In this document: piece after piece, positions 40,882-49,530 of the stretch
Layout of the letters: every line of letters begins with the position of its first letter
Position numbering within the stretch: position 1 is the stretch's first letter
Origin: Acetobacterium tundrae
GTDB lineage: Bacteria; Bacillota; Clostridia; Eubacteriales; Eubacteriaceae
Assembly (NCBI RefSeq): GCF_008086615.1
Contig: NZ_RXYB01000005.1
Span: 62,001-126,000 of the forward strand
Direction: 5' to 3'
Length of the DNA: 64,000 nt
Notes under the pieces: model-generated
Told to the model about the DNA's origin: nothing
Database searches by the model: none
The model's input: only the letters and a program-made list of their open reading frames with translations
Made by a program: the position numbers and the translations under genes

Positions 40882-41919
40882 ATGGCTAGAAAAAGCAAAC
40901 CTAAATCACAATTAATTAAAGAAACGGCTGTTCAAAATAGTTCTGAAACAACGAATTCAAGTGAAGTGGGGAATGAAGAAGTGGGGAAGTTTGATGATTT
41001 TCTAAAAAAAGTAGGAAGTACTTTTAAAGTCTATGATGAAAAGTCTGAAGCAGCCATTGACAACAATTCGAAAACGGAAGAAGCAGAAGAAAAAAAAGCG
41101 GCGAAAGCAGAGGCAAAAGCGAAAGCAGAGGCAAAAGCGAAAGCAGCGGCAGAAGCGAAAGCAGCGGTAGAAGCGAAAGCAGCGGCAGAAGCGAAAGCAG
41201 CGACAGAGGCGAAAGCAGCGGCAGAAGCGAAAGCAGCGGCAAAAGCAAAGGCAGCGGCAGAAGCAAAGGCAGCGGCAGAAGCCAAAGCAGCGGCAGAAGC
41301 GAAAGCAGCGGCAGAAGCAAAGGCAGTGGCAGAAGCGAAGGAAGCGGCAGAAGCAAAGGCAGCGGCAGAAGCGAAAGCAGCGGCAGAGGCGAAAGCAGCG
41401 GCAGAGGCGAAAGCAGCGGCAGAGGCGAAAGCAGCGGCAGAAGCGAAAACAGCGGCAGAAGCAAAGGCAGCGGCAGAAGCAAAGGCAGCGGTAGAGGTGA
41501 AAGCAGCGGCAGAGGCGAAAGCAGCGGCAGAGGCGAAAGCAGCGGCAGAAGCGAAAGCAGCGGCAGAAGCGAAAGCAGCGGCAGAAGTGAAAGCAGCGGC
41601 AGAAGCCAAAGCAGAAGCCAAAGCAAAGGCAGAAGCTAAAGCAAAGGCAGAAGCTAAAGCTAAAGCTAAAGCTAAAGCGAAAGCTGAGGCAGAGGCCAAA
41701 GTTAAGGCACAAGAAGAGGCTGAAGAGAATAGCAGAAAAGAGCTAAAAAGAAAAGCGAAAGAATTGCAGGAAATGACAACTAAAGCGAATGAAAGAGCAA
41801 TTGCGAAAGAAAAGAAGATTAGGGAGGAATTGGCTCAGAAACGTCAAAAAGCACAAGATGAAAAAGAACGTGAAAGACAAGCCAAAAAAGAAAAAGAATT
41901 ACCTTTCTTTCTAATGTAG
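40882..41919 (+). CDS. Ala-Glu-Lys hexad-repeat helical protein
   Basis: A 345-aa cytoplasmic protein with no signal peptide or membrane span. Residues 1-70 are a polar leader (MARKSKPKSQLIKETAVQNS, GKFDDFLKKVGSTFKVYDE). Residues 75-275 are about 28 imperfect copies of AAAEAK plus AEAKAK variants at the ends, predicted as one uninterrupted helix of about 200 residues (near 30 nm). Residues 280-345 are a heptad-like KE-rich region ending PFFLM. The DNA repeat is an 18-bp unit (GCGGCAGAAGCGAAAGCA), prone to copy-number change. Resembles TolA-like helical rods in composition only. Own ribosome site AAGGAG. Confidence 0.8.
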   Translation: MARKSKPKSQLIKETAVQNSSETTNSSEVGNEEVGKFDDFLKKVGSTFKVYDEKSEAAIDNNSKTEEAEEKKAAKAEAKAKAEAKAKAAAEAKAAVEAKAAAEAKAATEAKAAAEAKAAAKAKAAAEAKAAAEAKAAAEAKAAAEAKAVAEAKEAAEAKAAAEAKAAAEAKAAAEAKAAAEAKAAAEAKTAAEAKAAAEAKAAVEVKAAAEAKAAAEAKAAAEAKAAAEAKAAAEVKAAAEAKAEAKAKAEAKAKAEAKAKAKAKAKAEAEAKVKAQEEAEENSRKELKRKAKELQEMTTKANERAIAKEKKIREELAQKRQKAQDEKERERQAKKEKELPFFLM

Positions 41920-41965
41920 CGATTCATTTATAATTGATCGGTATGGTGAAGATCATCATCAACTT

Positions 41966-41998
41966 GAAGTTCCTTGGATAATGGGGAGCTTCTTTTTT
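41966..41998 (+). terminator. Terminator of the hexad-repeat gene
   Basis: GAAGTTCC (41966-41973) pairs with GGAGCTTC (41985-41992) with one G-U, then six T. The 41999-42069 stretch upstream of dnaX shows no signal recognition particle RNA. Confidence 0.8.
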
Positions 41999-42069
41999 AT
42001 TGATGAACTATACAAATAAAGGGGATTGTAATATAATTAAAGAAAAGAAAAAAAGAAGAAGAGGAAAAT

Positions 42070-43779
42070 ATGGCATATTTAGCACTCTATCGAAAATATC
42101 GACCCAAAACCTTTGATGAAGTTGTGGGACAGGATAGTATAACACGGATATTAAAAAATCAAATCCAGTATAACCGTGTCGGACATGCCTATCTTTTTTC
42201 TGGCATCCGGGGTACTGGAAAAACGTCATTAGCTAAAATATTTGCGAAGGCAATTAATTGTCCCAATAGCATTGATGGAAACCCCTGCAATAAATGCGAA
42301 GTTTGCTTAAAAGTAGATCGTCCCGGGGTAATGGACATCATTGAAATAGATGGGGCATCCAACCGAGGCGTCGATGAAATTCGTGAAATTCGTGAAAAAA
42401 TAAAATACCCCCCAACCGTTGGGCAATACAAGGTCTACATTATTGATGAAGTGCATATGTTAACAAAAGAAGCATTCAATGCCTTGCTGAAAACATTGGA
42501 AGAACCTCCGGTACATGCCGTATTTATATTGGCAACCACGGAACCAAATAAATGTCCGACAACGATTTTATCACGATGTCAACGCTATGAGATTCGTCCT
42601 ATTCCGAAAGCATTGATCATTGGACAAATGAAAAAGATCTGTAATGATCTGGGCGTTACCATGAGTGAACAAAGCTTTGATTTTATTGCAACTCGTGGCG
42701 AAAATTCCATGCGTGATGCGCTCAGCTTATTGGATCAAATCATCGATTTAAAAGACAGTGAAGGGTGCGTTTCATTTGATGAATTACTGGCATTTACCGG
42801 TATGGCGGATAAAACGAACATTCATGATCTGGTATTAAAAATAATAAAAGGCGATAGCAGCGGCGTTTTAGTAAGTCTCAGAGATTTAGTCAGTCATGGT
42901 AAAGAAAGTCTGTTATTAATGGATCAACTGATTGAGTATCTCAGGGGGATATTAATTACAAAAACAGCTAAGGAGACAGCGAAAGATATTTTGATTTGTA
43001 CGACCGAAGATTTTGAAGCTTACCGGGAAATAGCCGAAAAAATAACCTTCGCTAAGCTTTATCAAATGATTACCCAATTAATTGATGAAAAAAATAAATT
43101 GAAATATAGCAGTCTGCAAAGTATAATCGTAGAAATGGCGTTATTAAAACTCTGCCTTGAAGATGAAGCGCCAGATACTGAAAAACAAAAAAAAATGCAT
43201 AGTACAAAAAAAGAAATAAAAACAATTGAAGAAGAACCAAAGGCAAATTATAAAATTGATCGTTTGACAATTGATGAGAAACATAGCGATACACAAAAAC
43301 CAAGTGCGGAGGAAATCTCACCTGAAATCATCAAGATTGAAAACGATGAAGAAAAGAAAGAAATTCCACAACAAACAAAGGCAATAGCGGAATCACAAAA
43401 GAAAGTTCAAAATGAAGAAAAGAAGCTTCCCCAAAAAAATGGGTCAAAACATGATGAAATGAGGCTTTTCAAAAAATTATGTGATGAAATAGGAAAGACA
43501 AATTCAGCTCAGGCCATGTTTTTAAAACGTGGTGAAGCAATATTACAAAATGATGATCACCTGGATATTATTTATACAGCTGAAAATAAAAATTATTTTC
43601 AGTTTGTCAACAAACCGGAATTTATCAAAAGTTTCGAAACCATTTTATCAGAAGCAACAGAGAGAAAAATAACAGTTGCGGTAAGACTTGAGGAAGACAA
43701 TTTCAGCAAAATGGATTTGACTGAAAAAACACGACGCATTGTGAATAATGATGACGTAAAGATAATAAAAAACGAATGA
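42070..43779 (+). CDS. dnaX: DNA polymerase III gamma/tau subunit
   Basis: A 569-aa clamp-loader ATPase. Walker A is SGIRGTGKTS with K51; zinc ligands are C64, C73, C76 and C79; Walker B/sensor block YIIDEVHMLTKEAFNALLKT. Domains I-III end near residue 370; the rest is the charged linker and tau-specific C-terminus. A run of nine A at codons 373-376 allows slippage into a frame that stops at once (separate entry). First gene of dnaX-ebfC-recR, the usual Firmicutes cluster. Confidence 0.96.
   Translation: MAYLALYRKYRPKTFDEVVGQDSITRILKNQIQYNRVGHAYLFSGIRGTGKTSLAKIFAKAINCPNSIDGNPCNKCEVCLKVDRPGVMDIIEIDGASNRGVDEIREIREKIKYPPTVGQYKVYIIDEVHMLTKEAFNALLKTLEEPPVHAVFILATTEPNKCPTTILSRCQRYEIRPIPKALIIGQMKKICNDLGVTMSEQSFDFIATRGENSMRDALSLLDQIIDLKDSEGCVSFDELLAFTGMADKTNIHDLVLKIIKGDSSGVLVSLRDLVSHGKESLLLMDQLIEYLRGILITKTAKETAKDILICTTEDFEAYREIAEKITFAKLYQMITQLIDEKNKLKYSSLQSIIVEMALLKLCLEDEAPDTEKQKKMHSTKKEIKTIEEEPKANYKIDRLTIDEKHSDTQKPSAEEISPEIIKIENDEEKKEIPQQTKAIAESQKKVQNEEKKLPQKNGSKHDEMRLFKKLCDEIGKTNSAQAMFLKRGEAILQNDDHLDIIYTAENKNYFQFVNKPEFIKSFETILSEATERKITVAVRLEEDNFSKMDLTEKTRRIVNNDDVKIIKNE
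43187..43202 (+). other. A9 slippage site in dnaX
   Basis: Nine A in a row (43187-43195) include the heptamer A-AAA-AAA in the zero frame. A -1 shift reads AAT GCA TAG and stops at 43200-43202, giving about 377 residues (domains I-III, gamma-like). A +1 shift stops after about ten codons. Comparable slippage makes gamma in E. coli and Thermus. Inference, not proof. Confidence 0.55.
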
Positions 43780-43882
43780 GTAAAGAAGAAATCTGCTAAA
43801 AAAAAGATAGTGATATCCGTGATGCTTTAGTGATATAATAGTCTCGATATTAAGATTGAAAAAGAACGTAGGAGGATATATA

Positions 43883-44239
43883 ATGGCTAAAAGAAAAATG
43901 CCTGGCAGTATGCCCGGTGGTATGGGTGGCGGAAATATGAATAATATGATGAAACAAGTGCAAAAAATGCAACAAGATATGGAAAAACTTCAGAGTGAAT
44001 TGGAAGAAAGAGAAGTTGAAGCCACTGCTGGTGGTGGCGCCGTTAAAGTAGTGGCCACAGGAAAGAAGACCGTCCTGTCAATAAAAATCGACCCTGAAGT
44101 TATTGATGAGAATGATATTGAAATGCTGGAAGATCTTATCATAGCAGCAGTCAATGAAGCAATAACAAAAGCTGAAGACATGGTCAATACGGAGATGGGA
44201 AAAATCACCGGTGGTATGAACATTCCGGGTCTTATGTAG
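43883..44239 (+). CDS. ebfC: Nucleoid-associated protein YbaB/EbfC
   Basis: A 118-aa DNA-binding dimer. It has a Gly/Met-rich leader ([20 protein letters not shown]) and the helix-hairpin [20 protein letters not shown], then [23 protein letters not shown] sets the start at 43883. Always between dnaX and recR; role in nucleoid organisation is partly known. Confidence 0.93.
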   Translation: MAKRKMPGSMPGGMGGGNMNNMMKQVQKMQQDMEKLQSELEEREVEATAGGGAVKVVATGKKTVLSIKIDPEVIDENDIEMLEDLIIAAVNEAITKAEDMVNTEMGKITGGMNIPGLM

Positions 44240-44247
44240 GTTTATTG

Positions 44248-44847
44248 ATGGGTTATTATCCGCAGACCCTGGAACGCTTAGTTCTTGAACTAGGAAAGCT
44301 GCCTGGTATTGGCGAAAAAACAGCGCAGAGACTGGCGTTTCATATTATTAATTTATCTGACGAAGAAATATTAAGCCTCTCTGAAGCGATCGTATCAGCA
44401 AAACAAAAAATTGTATTGTGTAAAAAATGTTTTAATATTACGGATAAAGAAATCTGTGATATTTGTGAAAATCCCAAGCGTGATCAAGAAACAATTTGCG
44501 TTGTGCAAAATAGTCGGGATATCTTCGCAGTTGAAAAAACACGAGAGTACAACGGTCTGTATCACGTGCTGCACGGTGCAATTTCACCTTTAGACGGTAT
44601 TGGTCCACAGGATATCAAGGCTAGGGAACTTTTGCTGAGAATCGGAGAAAACGATATTAAAGAAGTTATTATGGCAACAAACGCAACTGTTGAAGGCGAA
44701 GCGACGGCCATGTATTTAGGTAATCTTATCAGCCCCCTGGGAGTAAAGGTGACACGTCTTGCTAAAGGGATTCCTATCGGAGCTGATTTAGAATATACAG
44801 ATGAAATTACATTGATCAAAGCATTTGAAGGAAGAAGCGAGATCTAA
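44248..44847 (+). CDS. recR: Recombination protein RecR
   Basis: A 199-aa gap-repair protein that works with RecO and RecF. N-terminal HhH (LGKLPGIGEKTAQRLAFHII), zinc Cys C58, C61, C70 and C73, then a Toprim domain (CVVQNSRDIFAVEKTREYNG) and Walker-like HGAISPLDGIGP. I start at the ATG after an in-frame TTG; both are possible. Eight bases after ebfC. Confidence 0.95.
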   Translation: MGYYPQTLERLVLELGKLPGIGEKTAQRLAFHIINLSDEEILSLSEAIVSAKQKIVLCKKCFNITDKEICDICENPKRDQETICVVQNSRDIFAVEKTREYNGLYHVLHGAISPLDGIGPQDIKARELLLRIGENDIKEVIMATNATVEGEATAMYLGNLISPLGVKVTRLAKGIPIGADLEYTDEITLIKAFEGRSEI

Positions 44848-44875
44848 ATACCTTTAAAAAAAGGAGCGTTAAAAA

Positions 44876-46609
44876 ATGTTTGTTAAAGAAGGAATTATTG
44901 CATCACCTGGAATTGCGATTGCAAAAGCATTTGTTTACGAAAAAAGTGTGGTAGAGGTCAATCAGAACAAAGTAAATGATGCTCAGAGAGAACTGGAAAG
45001 ATTTCATTGTGCATTAAAGGAAAGTCATAAACAAATTGAAACCATAAGGCAGAAGGCTATCAGTGAGTTTGGAGATGAAGAGGGCGCTATTTTTGAAGCA
45101 CATGCCATGGTTTTAGAAGACCCGGAGTTTACAGATGGTGTCGAAGCTGAAATTAATGATAATCATTTAAGTGCAGATTATGCTGTTAAAATTGTGACTG
45201 AGCGATTTTGTGCGATCTTTGATCAAATGGATGACCCTTATTTTAGTGCCAGAGCACTCGATATAAAAGATGTTGGGACGCGGGTATTGCAAAACATTTT
45301 GGGTATTGTTCAGGCTGATTTATCAAGGCTGGATGAGGATGTGATCATCATTGCAGATGATCTTACCCCATCGGATACAGCTCAGATGGATAAAAAACGA
45401 GTCAAAGGTTTTGCGACAAATATTGGGAGTCGGACATCACATACGGCTATCATTGCAAGAAGCTTGGAAATACCTGCTGTACTGGGACTATATGATATCA
45501 CAAAAACAGTAAAAACGGGAGATATCGTTGTAGTCGATGGACTGGCAGGTAAGGTGACAGTAAATCCAAATGCAGAACAAACGGAAAACTTCAAAATAGA
45601 AAAGAAGAAATATCAAGAATACCGCAAAGAATTAGATGAGCTGAAAGATTTTGAAGCGATCACTCTGGACGGACACAAGGTAGAATTAGTGGGAAACATC
45701 GGCGAAACAAACGATATTGATGGCGTAATAAAAAATGGTGGAGTAGGAATTGGTCTCTTTCGCACCGAGTTTTTATACATGAACAATGATACGATGCCAG
45801 GGGAAGAAAAACAACTAGCAGCCTATCGCTCGGCTTTGGAAGCATTTCCCAATGGCCCGGTTATCATCAGAACATTAGATATTGGTGGTGATAAAAAACT
45901 TCCATATTTATCGATGGATGATGAAGCTAATCCATTTTTAGGCCTTCGCGCAATCCGTCTTTGTTTCAAAGAGGTGGAACTTTTCAAAATTCAACTTCGG
46001 GCAATATTAAGAGCAAGTGTTTATGGAAATGCGCATATCATGTTTCCGATGATATCCTCAATTACAGAAGTTAGACAGGCAAAAGCAATTTTAACAGAGT
46101 GTATGAAGGAATTGGATGAAGCCAATATATCCTATGATAAAAAGATTAAAATTGGCGTCATGATTGAAATTCCATCGGCAGCCATTGCTGCTGATATTAT
46201 TGCAAAAGAAGTCGATTTCTTCAGTATCGGTACCAATGATTTATGTCAATATACTCTTGCTGTTGATCGGATGAACCAGAATGTGGCCTATTTATACGAT
46301 CCATTTAATCCTGCGATTTTACGCCTTGTCAGGCAGGTAACGAATGTTTCGGAGAAAAAAACCGATTGTTTTACAGGGATGTGTGGCGAAATGGCGGGAG
46401 ATCCCATGGCCGCCATTCTGCTATTGGGACTGGGTCTTGACGAATTTAGTATGAGTGCCCTTTCCATTCCGAAAATTAAAAAAATTATTCGCAGTGTTCG
46501 ATTTGAAGACGCCAAAGCCATTGCGCAAACAGCCCTAAATCTGGAAACCGGCGAAGAAGTGACGAACTATATTCTGGCAGAAATGAAAAAATTAAAAATA
46601 GATATTTAA
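44876..46609 (+). CDS. ptsI: Phosphotransferase system enzyme I
   Basis: A 577-aa PEP-protein phosphotransferase. The phosphorylated His is H189 in GSRTSHTAIIARS. PEP-binding blocks GLFRTEFLYMNN, DIGGDKKLPYL, FFSIGTNDLCQYTLAVDR and GMCGEMAGDP are present. Full length. It passes phosphate to HPr encoded 24 bases downstream. Linkage of ptsI-ptsH after recR differs from the ptsHI order of Bacillus. Confidence 0.96.
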   Translation: MFVKEGIIASPGIAIAKAFVYEKSVVEVNQNKVNDAQRELERFHCALKESHKQIETIRQKAISEFGDEEGAIFEAHAMVLEDPEFTDGVEAEINDNHLSADYAVKIVTERFCAIFDQMDDPYFSARALDIKDVGTRVLQNILGIVQADLSRLDEDVIIIADDLTPSDTAQMDKKRVKGFATNIGSRTSHTAIIARSLEIPAVLGLYDITKTVKTGDIVVVDGLAGKVTVNPNAEQTENFKIEKKKYQEYRKELDELKDFEAITLDGHKVELVGNIGETNDIDGVIKNGGVGIGLFRTEFLYMNNDTMPGEEKQLAAYRSALEAFPNGPVIIRTLDIGGDKKLPYLSMDDEANPFLGLRAIRLCFKEVELFKIQLRAILRASVYGNAHIMFPMISSITEVRQAKAILTECMKELDEANISYDKKIKIGVMIEIPSAAIAADIIAKEVDFFSIGTNDLCQYTLAVDRMNQNVAYLYDPFNPAILRLVRQVTNVSEKKTDCFTGMCGEMAGDPMAAILLLGLGLDEFSMSALSIPKIKKIIRSVRFEDAKAIAQTALNLETGEEVTNYILAEMKKLKIDI

Positions 46610-46633
46610 ATAAAATCATGAGGAGGAAATACA

Positions 46634-46897
46634 ATGATAAAAAAAGAAGTGACGGTGTTGAATGTTACTGGTTTACATGCCCGACCTGCTTCGATGTTTG
46701 TTCAAACAGCAGGTAAATTTAAATCAAAGATTTTCGTCATAAAAGAAGGTAATTCAATTAATGCAAAAAGTATCATGGGGATTATGGCCGGAGGAATTGC
46801 CCAAGGAACGACAATTGAGATTCAGGCTGAAGGGGAAGACGAAACTGAAGCAGTGGATGCATTGATTCAATTGATAAATGATAAATTTGGAGAATAG
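46634..46897 (+). CDS. ptsH: Phosphocarrier protein HPr
   Basis: An 87-aa protein. H15 (TGLHARPAS) takes phosphate from enzyme I. S46 (NAKSIMGIM) is the regulatory Ser phosphorylated by HPr kinase in Firmicutes, so it can take part in CcpA-type catabolite control. Ribosome site AGGAGGA. ptsI precedes it in the same operon. Confidence 0.96.
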   Translation: MIKKEVTVLNVTGLHARPASMFVQTAGKFKSKIFVIKEGNSINAKSIMGIMAGGIAQGTTIEIQAEGEDETEAVDALIQLINDKFGE

Positions 46898-46993
46898 TTG
46901 CAACCAAATAAAAAATAAAATAAAATGCTGTCAATTAGAGGTTTGTTAGGGTAAAATGTAGTCAATATCACAATGAAAAGTGGAGGAATAAAA

Positions 46994-47410
46994 ATGAGCA
47001 GTAACAAATTATATTTTGTTGGTGGACTTTTTCTAGGAACCATCATCGGCGGTACTCTAGGTGTGTTAATGGCCCCTACATCAGGGCTGGAAACTCGAAA
47101 AAAACTGGCAGAAGGTACAGAAGAAGTTCTGGGAAATGCTTATGATCAAGCCGTAGAATATGGGGAAAACCTCAAAGAACAATTCCAGGATATGCAGGAA
47201 CAATTTACCGAACGTGTAAATGAATACAAAAATCAGATTGAAAACAAAATACAGGAAATTCAAGATGAAGTTGAACAGGATATTGCAGATTTAAGCGACG
47301 AACTTGAAGCGCTTGAAAAAGAAGATAGTGAACTGGCTGCCGGTGCTAAAGTTATCACAAGCGAAGATACTAAACTGGATGCTGAAGCAATAAAAAAAGA
47401 AGCAGAGTAA
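46994..47410 (+). CDS. YtxH-domain envelope protein
   Basis: A 138-aa protein. One membrane segment near the N-terminus (YFVGGLFLGTIIGGTLGVLM) followed by APTSGLETRKKL, the YtxH hallmark, then a long charged coiled coil (EQFTERVNEYKNQIENKIQE) and an acidic tail. YtxH proteins are general-stress proteins in Bacillus and Listeria. Start set by GGAGG. Paired with the DUF948 gene and just ahead of the sigB cassette. Confidence 0.85.
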   Translation: MSSNKLYFVGGLFLGTIIGGTLGVLMAPTSGLETRKKLAEGTEEVLGNAYDQAVEYGENLKEQFQDMQEQFTERVNEYKNQIENKIQEIQDEVEQDIADLSDELEALEKEDSELAAGAKVITSEDTKLDAEAIKKEAE

Positions 47411-47430
47411 GGGTAAATAGGAAATCATAG

Positions 47431-47787
47431 ATGATAACATTAAATTTCAGCTTGTGGGAATTGGCTATATTATTAGTGGGGATTGCCTTTATCATTGGAA
47501 CCATTTATTTGGTGAAGCTGTTTAAAAGTATCGCAATGACCTTTGACATAACCACGAAGCTTATGGAAGATAACCGTTTGGTGCTTCAAAGGATCATGGA
47601 AAATACTGATGATATTACAAAATCCTCAGCTCATGTGGTTGAAACGGCAAGCGACATGGTCGATGAAGTGGGAGACGCCTTAAACACGATCAAACAGGAT
47701 ATCATTGATCCCGTTGTAAAAGCGGCGTCGGTACTTAAAAAAGGATTAGGAATTTTTCAGACGAAAAGTAAAAAAGAAAAAATATAG
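47431..47787 (+). CDS. DUF948 membrane-anchored protein
   Basis: A 118-aa protein. A single N-terminal membrane helix (LWELAILLVGIAFIIGTIYL) precedes a helical cytoplasmic-type segment (VETASDMVDEVGDALNTIKQ) and a basic tail. DUF948 proteins are often next to YtxH genes, as here. Function unknown; suspected structural role in the stress response. Confidence 0.85.
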   Translation: MITLNFSLWELAILLVGIAFIIGTIYLVKLFKSIAMTFDITTKLMEDNRLVLQRIMENTDDITKSSAHVVETASDMVDEVGDALNTIKQDIIDPVVKAASVLKKGLGIFQTKSKKEKI

Positions 47788-47804
47788 GCCGTGATTTATA
47801 GCTC

Positions 47805-47836
47805 TGGGCCCAATGATGGTAGTCGCCCTCATTGGG
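47805..47836. terminator. Terminator-like inverted repeat after the DUF948 gene
   Basis: GGCCCAATGA (47805-47814) and TCATTGGGCC (47827-47836) are perfect complements with a 12-nt loop, followed by TAGTTTCAAATTT. Weak T-run; probably separates the YtxH pair from the sigB cassette. Confidence 0.6.
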
Positions 47837-47910
47837 CCTAGTTTCAAATTTACGCCTACCCATGACCCCAAAAACTCTTTGGCGGTATTATGTGAGAAAT
47901 GGAGTTCTAT

Positions 47911-48237
47911 ATGGATAAAAAAAACAAAACAGGAACCGAACAGGCAACCATGATTAGCATAAAAGGTGAAATTGATATTTATTCTATTGGAAAATTCAGG
48001 GAATTGATTGAAAAAAAAATTGCAACACAGGCGCCTCAAATCATTTTGGATTGTACGGAACTATCCTATATGGATAGTACTGGGATGGGCGTGCTGATTG
48101 AATTAAGAAATAAAGCAAAAGAAATGGGTCAAAAGATTATCATGATGAATCCGCGCCCCAATATAAAAAAATTATTGAACATCACCGGCGTTGACAAAAT
48201 TATCGATATTATTGAAAACCCGATTAATCAAGCATAA
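47911..48237 (+). CDS. rsbV: Anti-sigma factor antagonist RsbV-like
   Basis: A 108-aa STAS-domain protein. The regulatory Ser is S56 in LSYMDSTGMGVLIEL; phosphorylation there by RsbW would turn it off. GGAG six bases upstream picks the ATG at 47911, not the earlier one at 47899. First gene of rsbV-rsbW-sigB. SpoIIAA of the sporulation cassette is the close alternative; the sigma factor decides. Confidence 0.88.
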   Translation: MDKKNKTGTEQATMISIKGEIDIYSIGKFRELIEKKIATQAPQIILDCTELSYMDSTGMGVLIELRNKAKEMGQKIIMMNPRPNIKKLLNITGVDKIIDIIENPINQA

Positions 48238-48253
48238 GAGAAGAGGGATGAAA

Positions 48254-48670
48254 ATGGATAGGATTAGACTGACACTGCCAACAAAGCCGGAATATGTAAG
48301 TCTTGCACGTCTTACAATAGCGTCAGTAGCAAACAATATGGGCTTTTCCATTGGCGATGTTGAAGATCTTAAGGTTGCCGTCTCTGAAGCATGCACAAAT
48401 GCTTTAAATCACAGCATGAATCCAGACTCGACCTATGATTTGATCTATATTGTCGAAGAAAATAAGAAACTTAGTTTCACCGTTACAGACAGAGGGGTTG
48501 GTTTCGAACCGGAGACAGTGGTTGAACCAGATCTAAACGGAAAAAAAGTAAATGGTTTTGGACTGTTTATCATCAAATCACTAATGGATAGGGTAGACAT
48601 TGTTAGTGAGAAGGGAGCAGGAACCTCTATAACCATGATTAAAAACCTATCGACGGCCAATGAAATATGA
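48254..48670 (+). CDS. rsbW: Serine kinase/anti-sigma factor RsbW-like
   Basis: A 138-aa GHKL kinase that binds the sigma factor and phosphorylates RsbV. N box AVSEACTNALNHS, G1 box TDRGVGFEP, and G2 box VNGFGLFIIKSLMDRVDIV. GAGGG upstream picks the ATG at 48254. Its stop overlaps the sigma gene by 11 bases, so the two are made in fixed ratio. Confidence 0.9.
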   Translation: MDRIRLTLPTKPEYVSLARLTIASVANNMGFSIGDVEDLKVAVSEACTNALNHSMNPDSTYDLIYIVEENKKLSFTVTDRGVGFEPETVVEPDLNGKKVNGFGLFIIKSLMDRVDIVSEKGAGTSITMIKNLSTANEI

Positions 48671-49412
48671 ACGCAAGATCAGTAAAGAAGATGTCAAGAA
48701 GTTATTTGTCGAGTATGAAAAAACCAGAGATCGAGAATTAAGAGATCGATTGATTGAGAATCATCTGTACATACCTAAAATACTTTCAAGAAAATATGGA
48801 CATAAAAATGGCGATAATGATGATATATTTCAGGTGGCTTGTTTAGGCTTGATGTATGCCGTAGAACGGTTTGATGTAAACCGGGGATATGAGTTTGATA
48901 CCTTTGCGACGCCGACGATTGTCGGTGAAATCAAACGCTATTATCGGGACCGGGAGTGGTTGATCCGAATCCCGAGAAAAATTCAGGACCTGAATCGGGA
49001 AATTAATCAAACCCGGACGATGTTGGAACATAAATTGATGCGCTCACCGACGATTACAGAAATTGCTGTTTATCTTGAAATTTCTGAAGAAAGTATCATC
49101 AAAGCAATGGAAAGCAGCAATGCCTATTATCCAAAATCTCTTTCAATGGAATATGAAAGCAATCAAGACGGACAAGAAGTAAGCTTGATGGATTTATTGG
49201 GCAACCTGGATAATAATATGGAAAATGTTGAAAACATCGACCTCTTGAAGAAAAAGATACAAGCTCTAAATCCGGTGGAAAGAATCATTGTTGAACAACG
49301 CTTTTTTCAGGGGAAAACTCAAAAAGAAGTCGCTGAGTACATCAATAAATCACAAATGACAGTATCGCGGATCGAAAAAAAAATAATGATAAAGATAAAA
49401 GAGGATTTATAA
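48660..49412 (+). CDS. sigB: SigB/SigF-family sigma factor
   Basis: A 250-aa sigma-70 group 3 factor. Region 2: DDIFQVACLGLMYAVERFDV and GYEFDTFATPTIVGEIKRYY with RDREWLIRIPRK; region 4: LNPVERIIVEQRFFQGKTQK and SQMTVSRIEKKI. The sequence is closer to SigB (general stress) than to SigF as judged by the region 2 wording. With rsbV and rsbW it forms a minimal partner-switch; no RsbU/RsbT/RsbX or PP2C phosphatase is in the window. Confidence 0.88.
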   Translation: MKYERKISKEDVKKLFVEYEKTRDRELRDRLIENHLYIPKILSRKYGHKNGDNDDIFQVACLGLMYAVERFDVNRGYEFDTFATPTIVGEIKRYYRDREWLIRIPRKIQDLNREINQTRTMLEHKLMRSPTITEIAVYLEISEESIIKAMESSNAYYPKSLSMEYESNQDGQEVSLMDLLGNLDNNMENVENIDLLKKKIQALNPVERIIVEQRFFQGKTQKEVAEYINKSQMTVSRIEKKIMIKIKEDL

Positions 49413-49530
49413 ACAACGCTTGTTGAACTTTTATAAATCTTTTTGTAGATTATTTTTACAAAATATTATAGAATAGCATTATATAAAAACCAATAGAATC
49501 ATTGGCAAAAATAAGCGAGGGGGAAACATC

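Noticed and set aside
41002-41712. Long minus-strand open frames (Phe/Cys/Leu- or Ala/Ser-rich)
   Set aside because: They are mirror images of the 18-bp repeat in the hexad-repeat gene; three frames stay open for the same reason and none has a ribosome site.
41919-42069. Signal recognition particle RNA upstream of dnaX
   Set aside because: The gap is 150 bases with a terminator and AT-rich leader; the conserved SRP tetraloop region is not seen.
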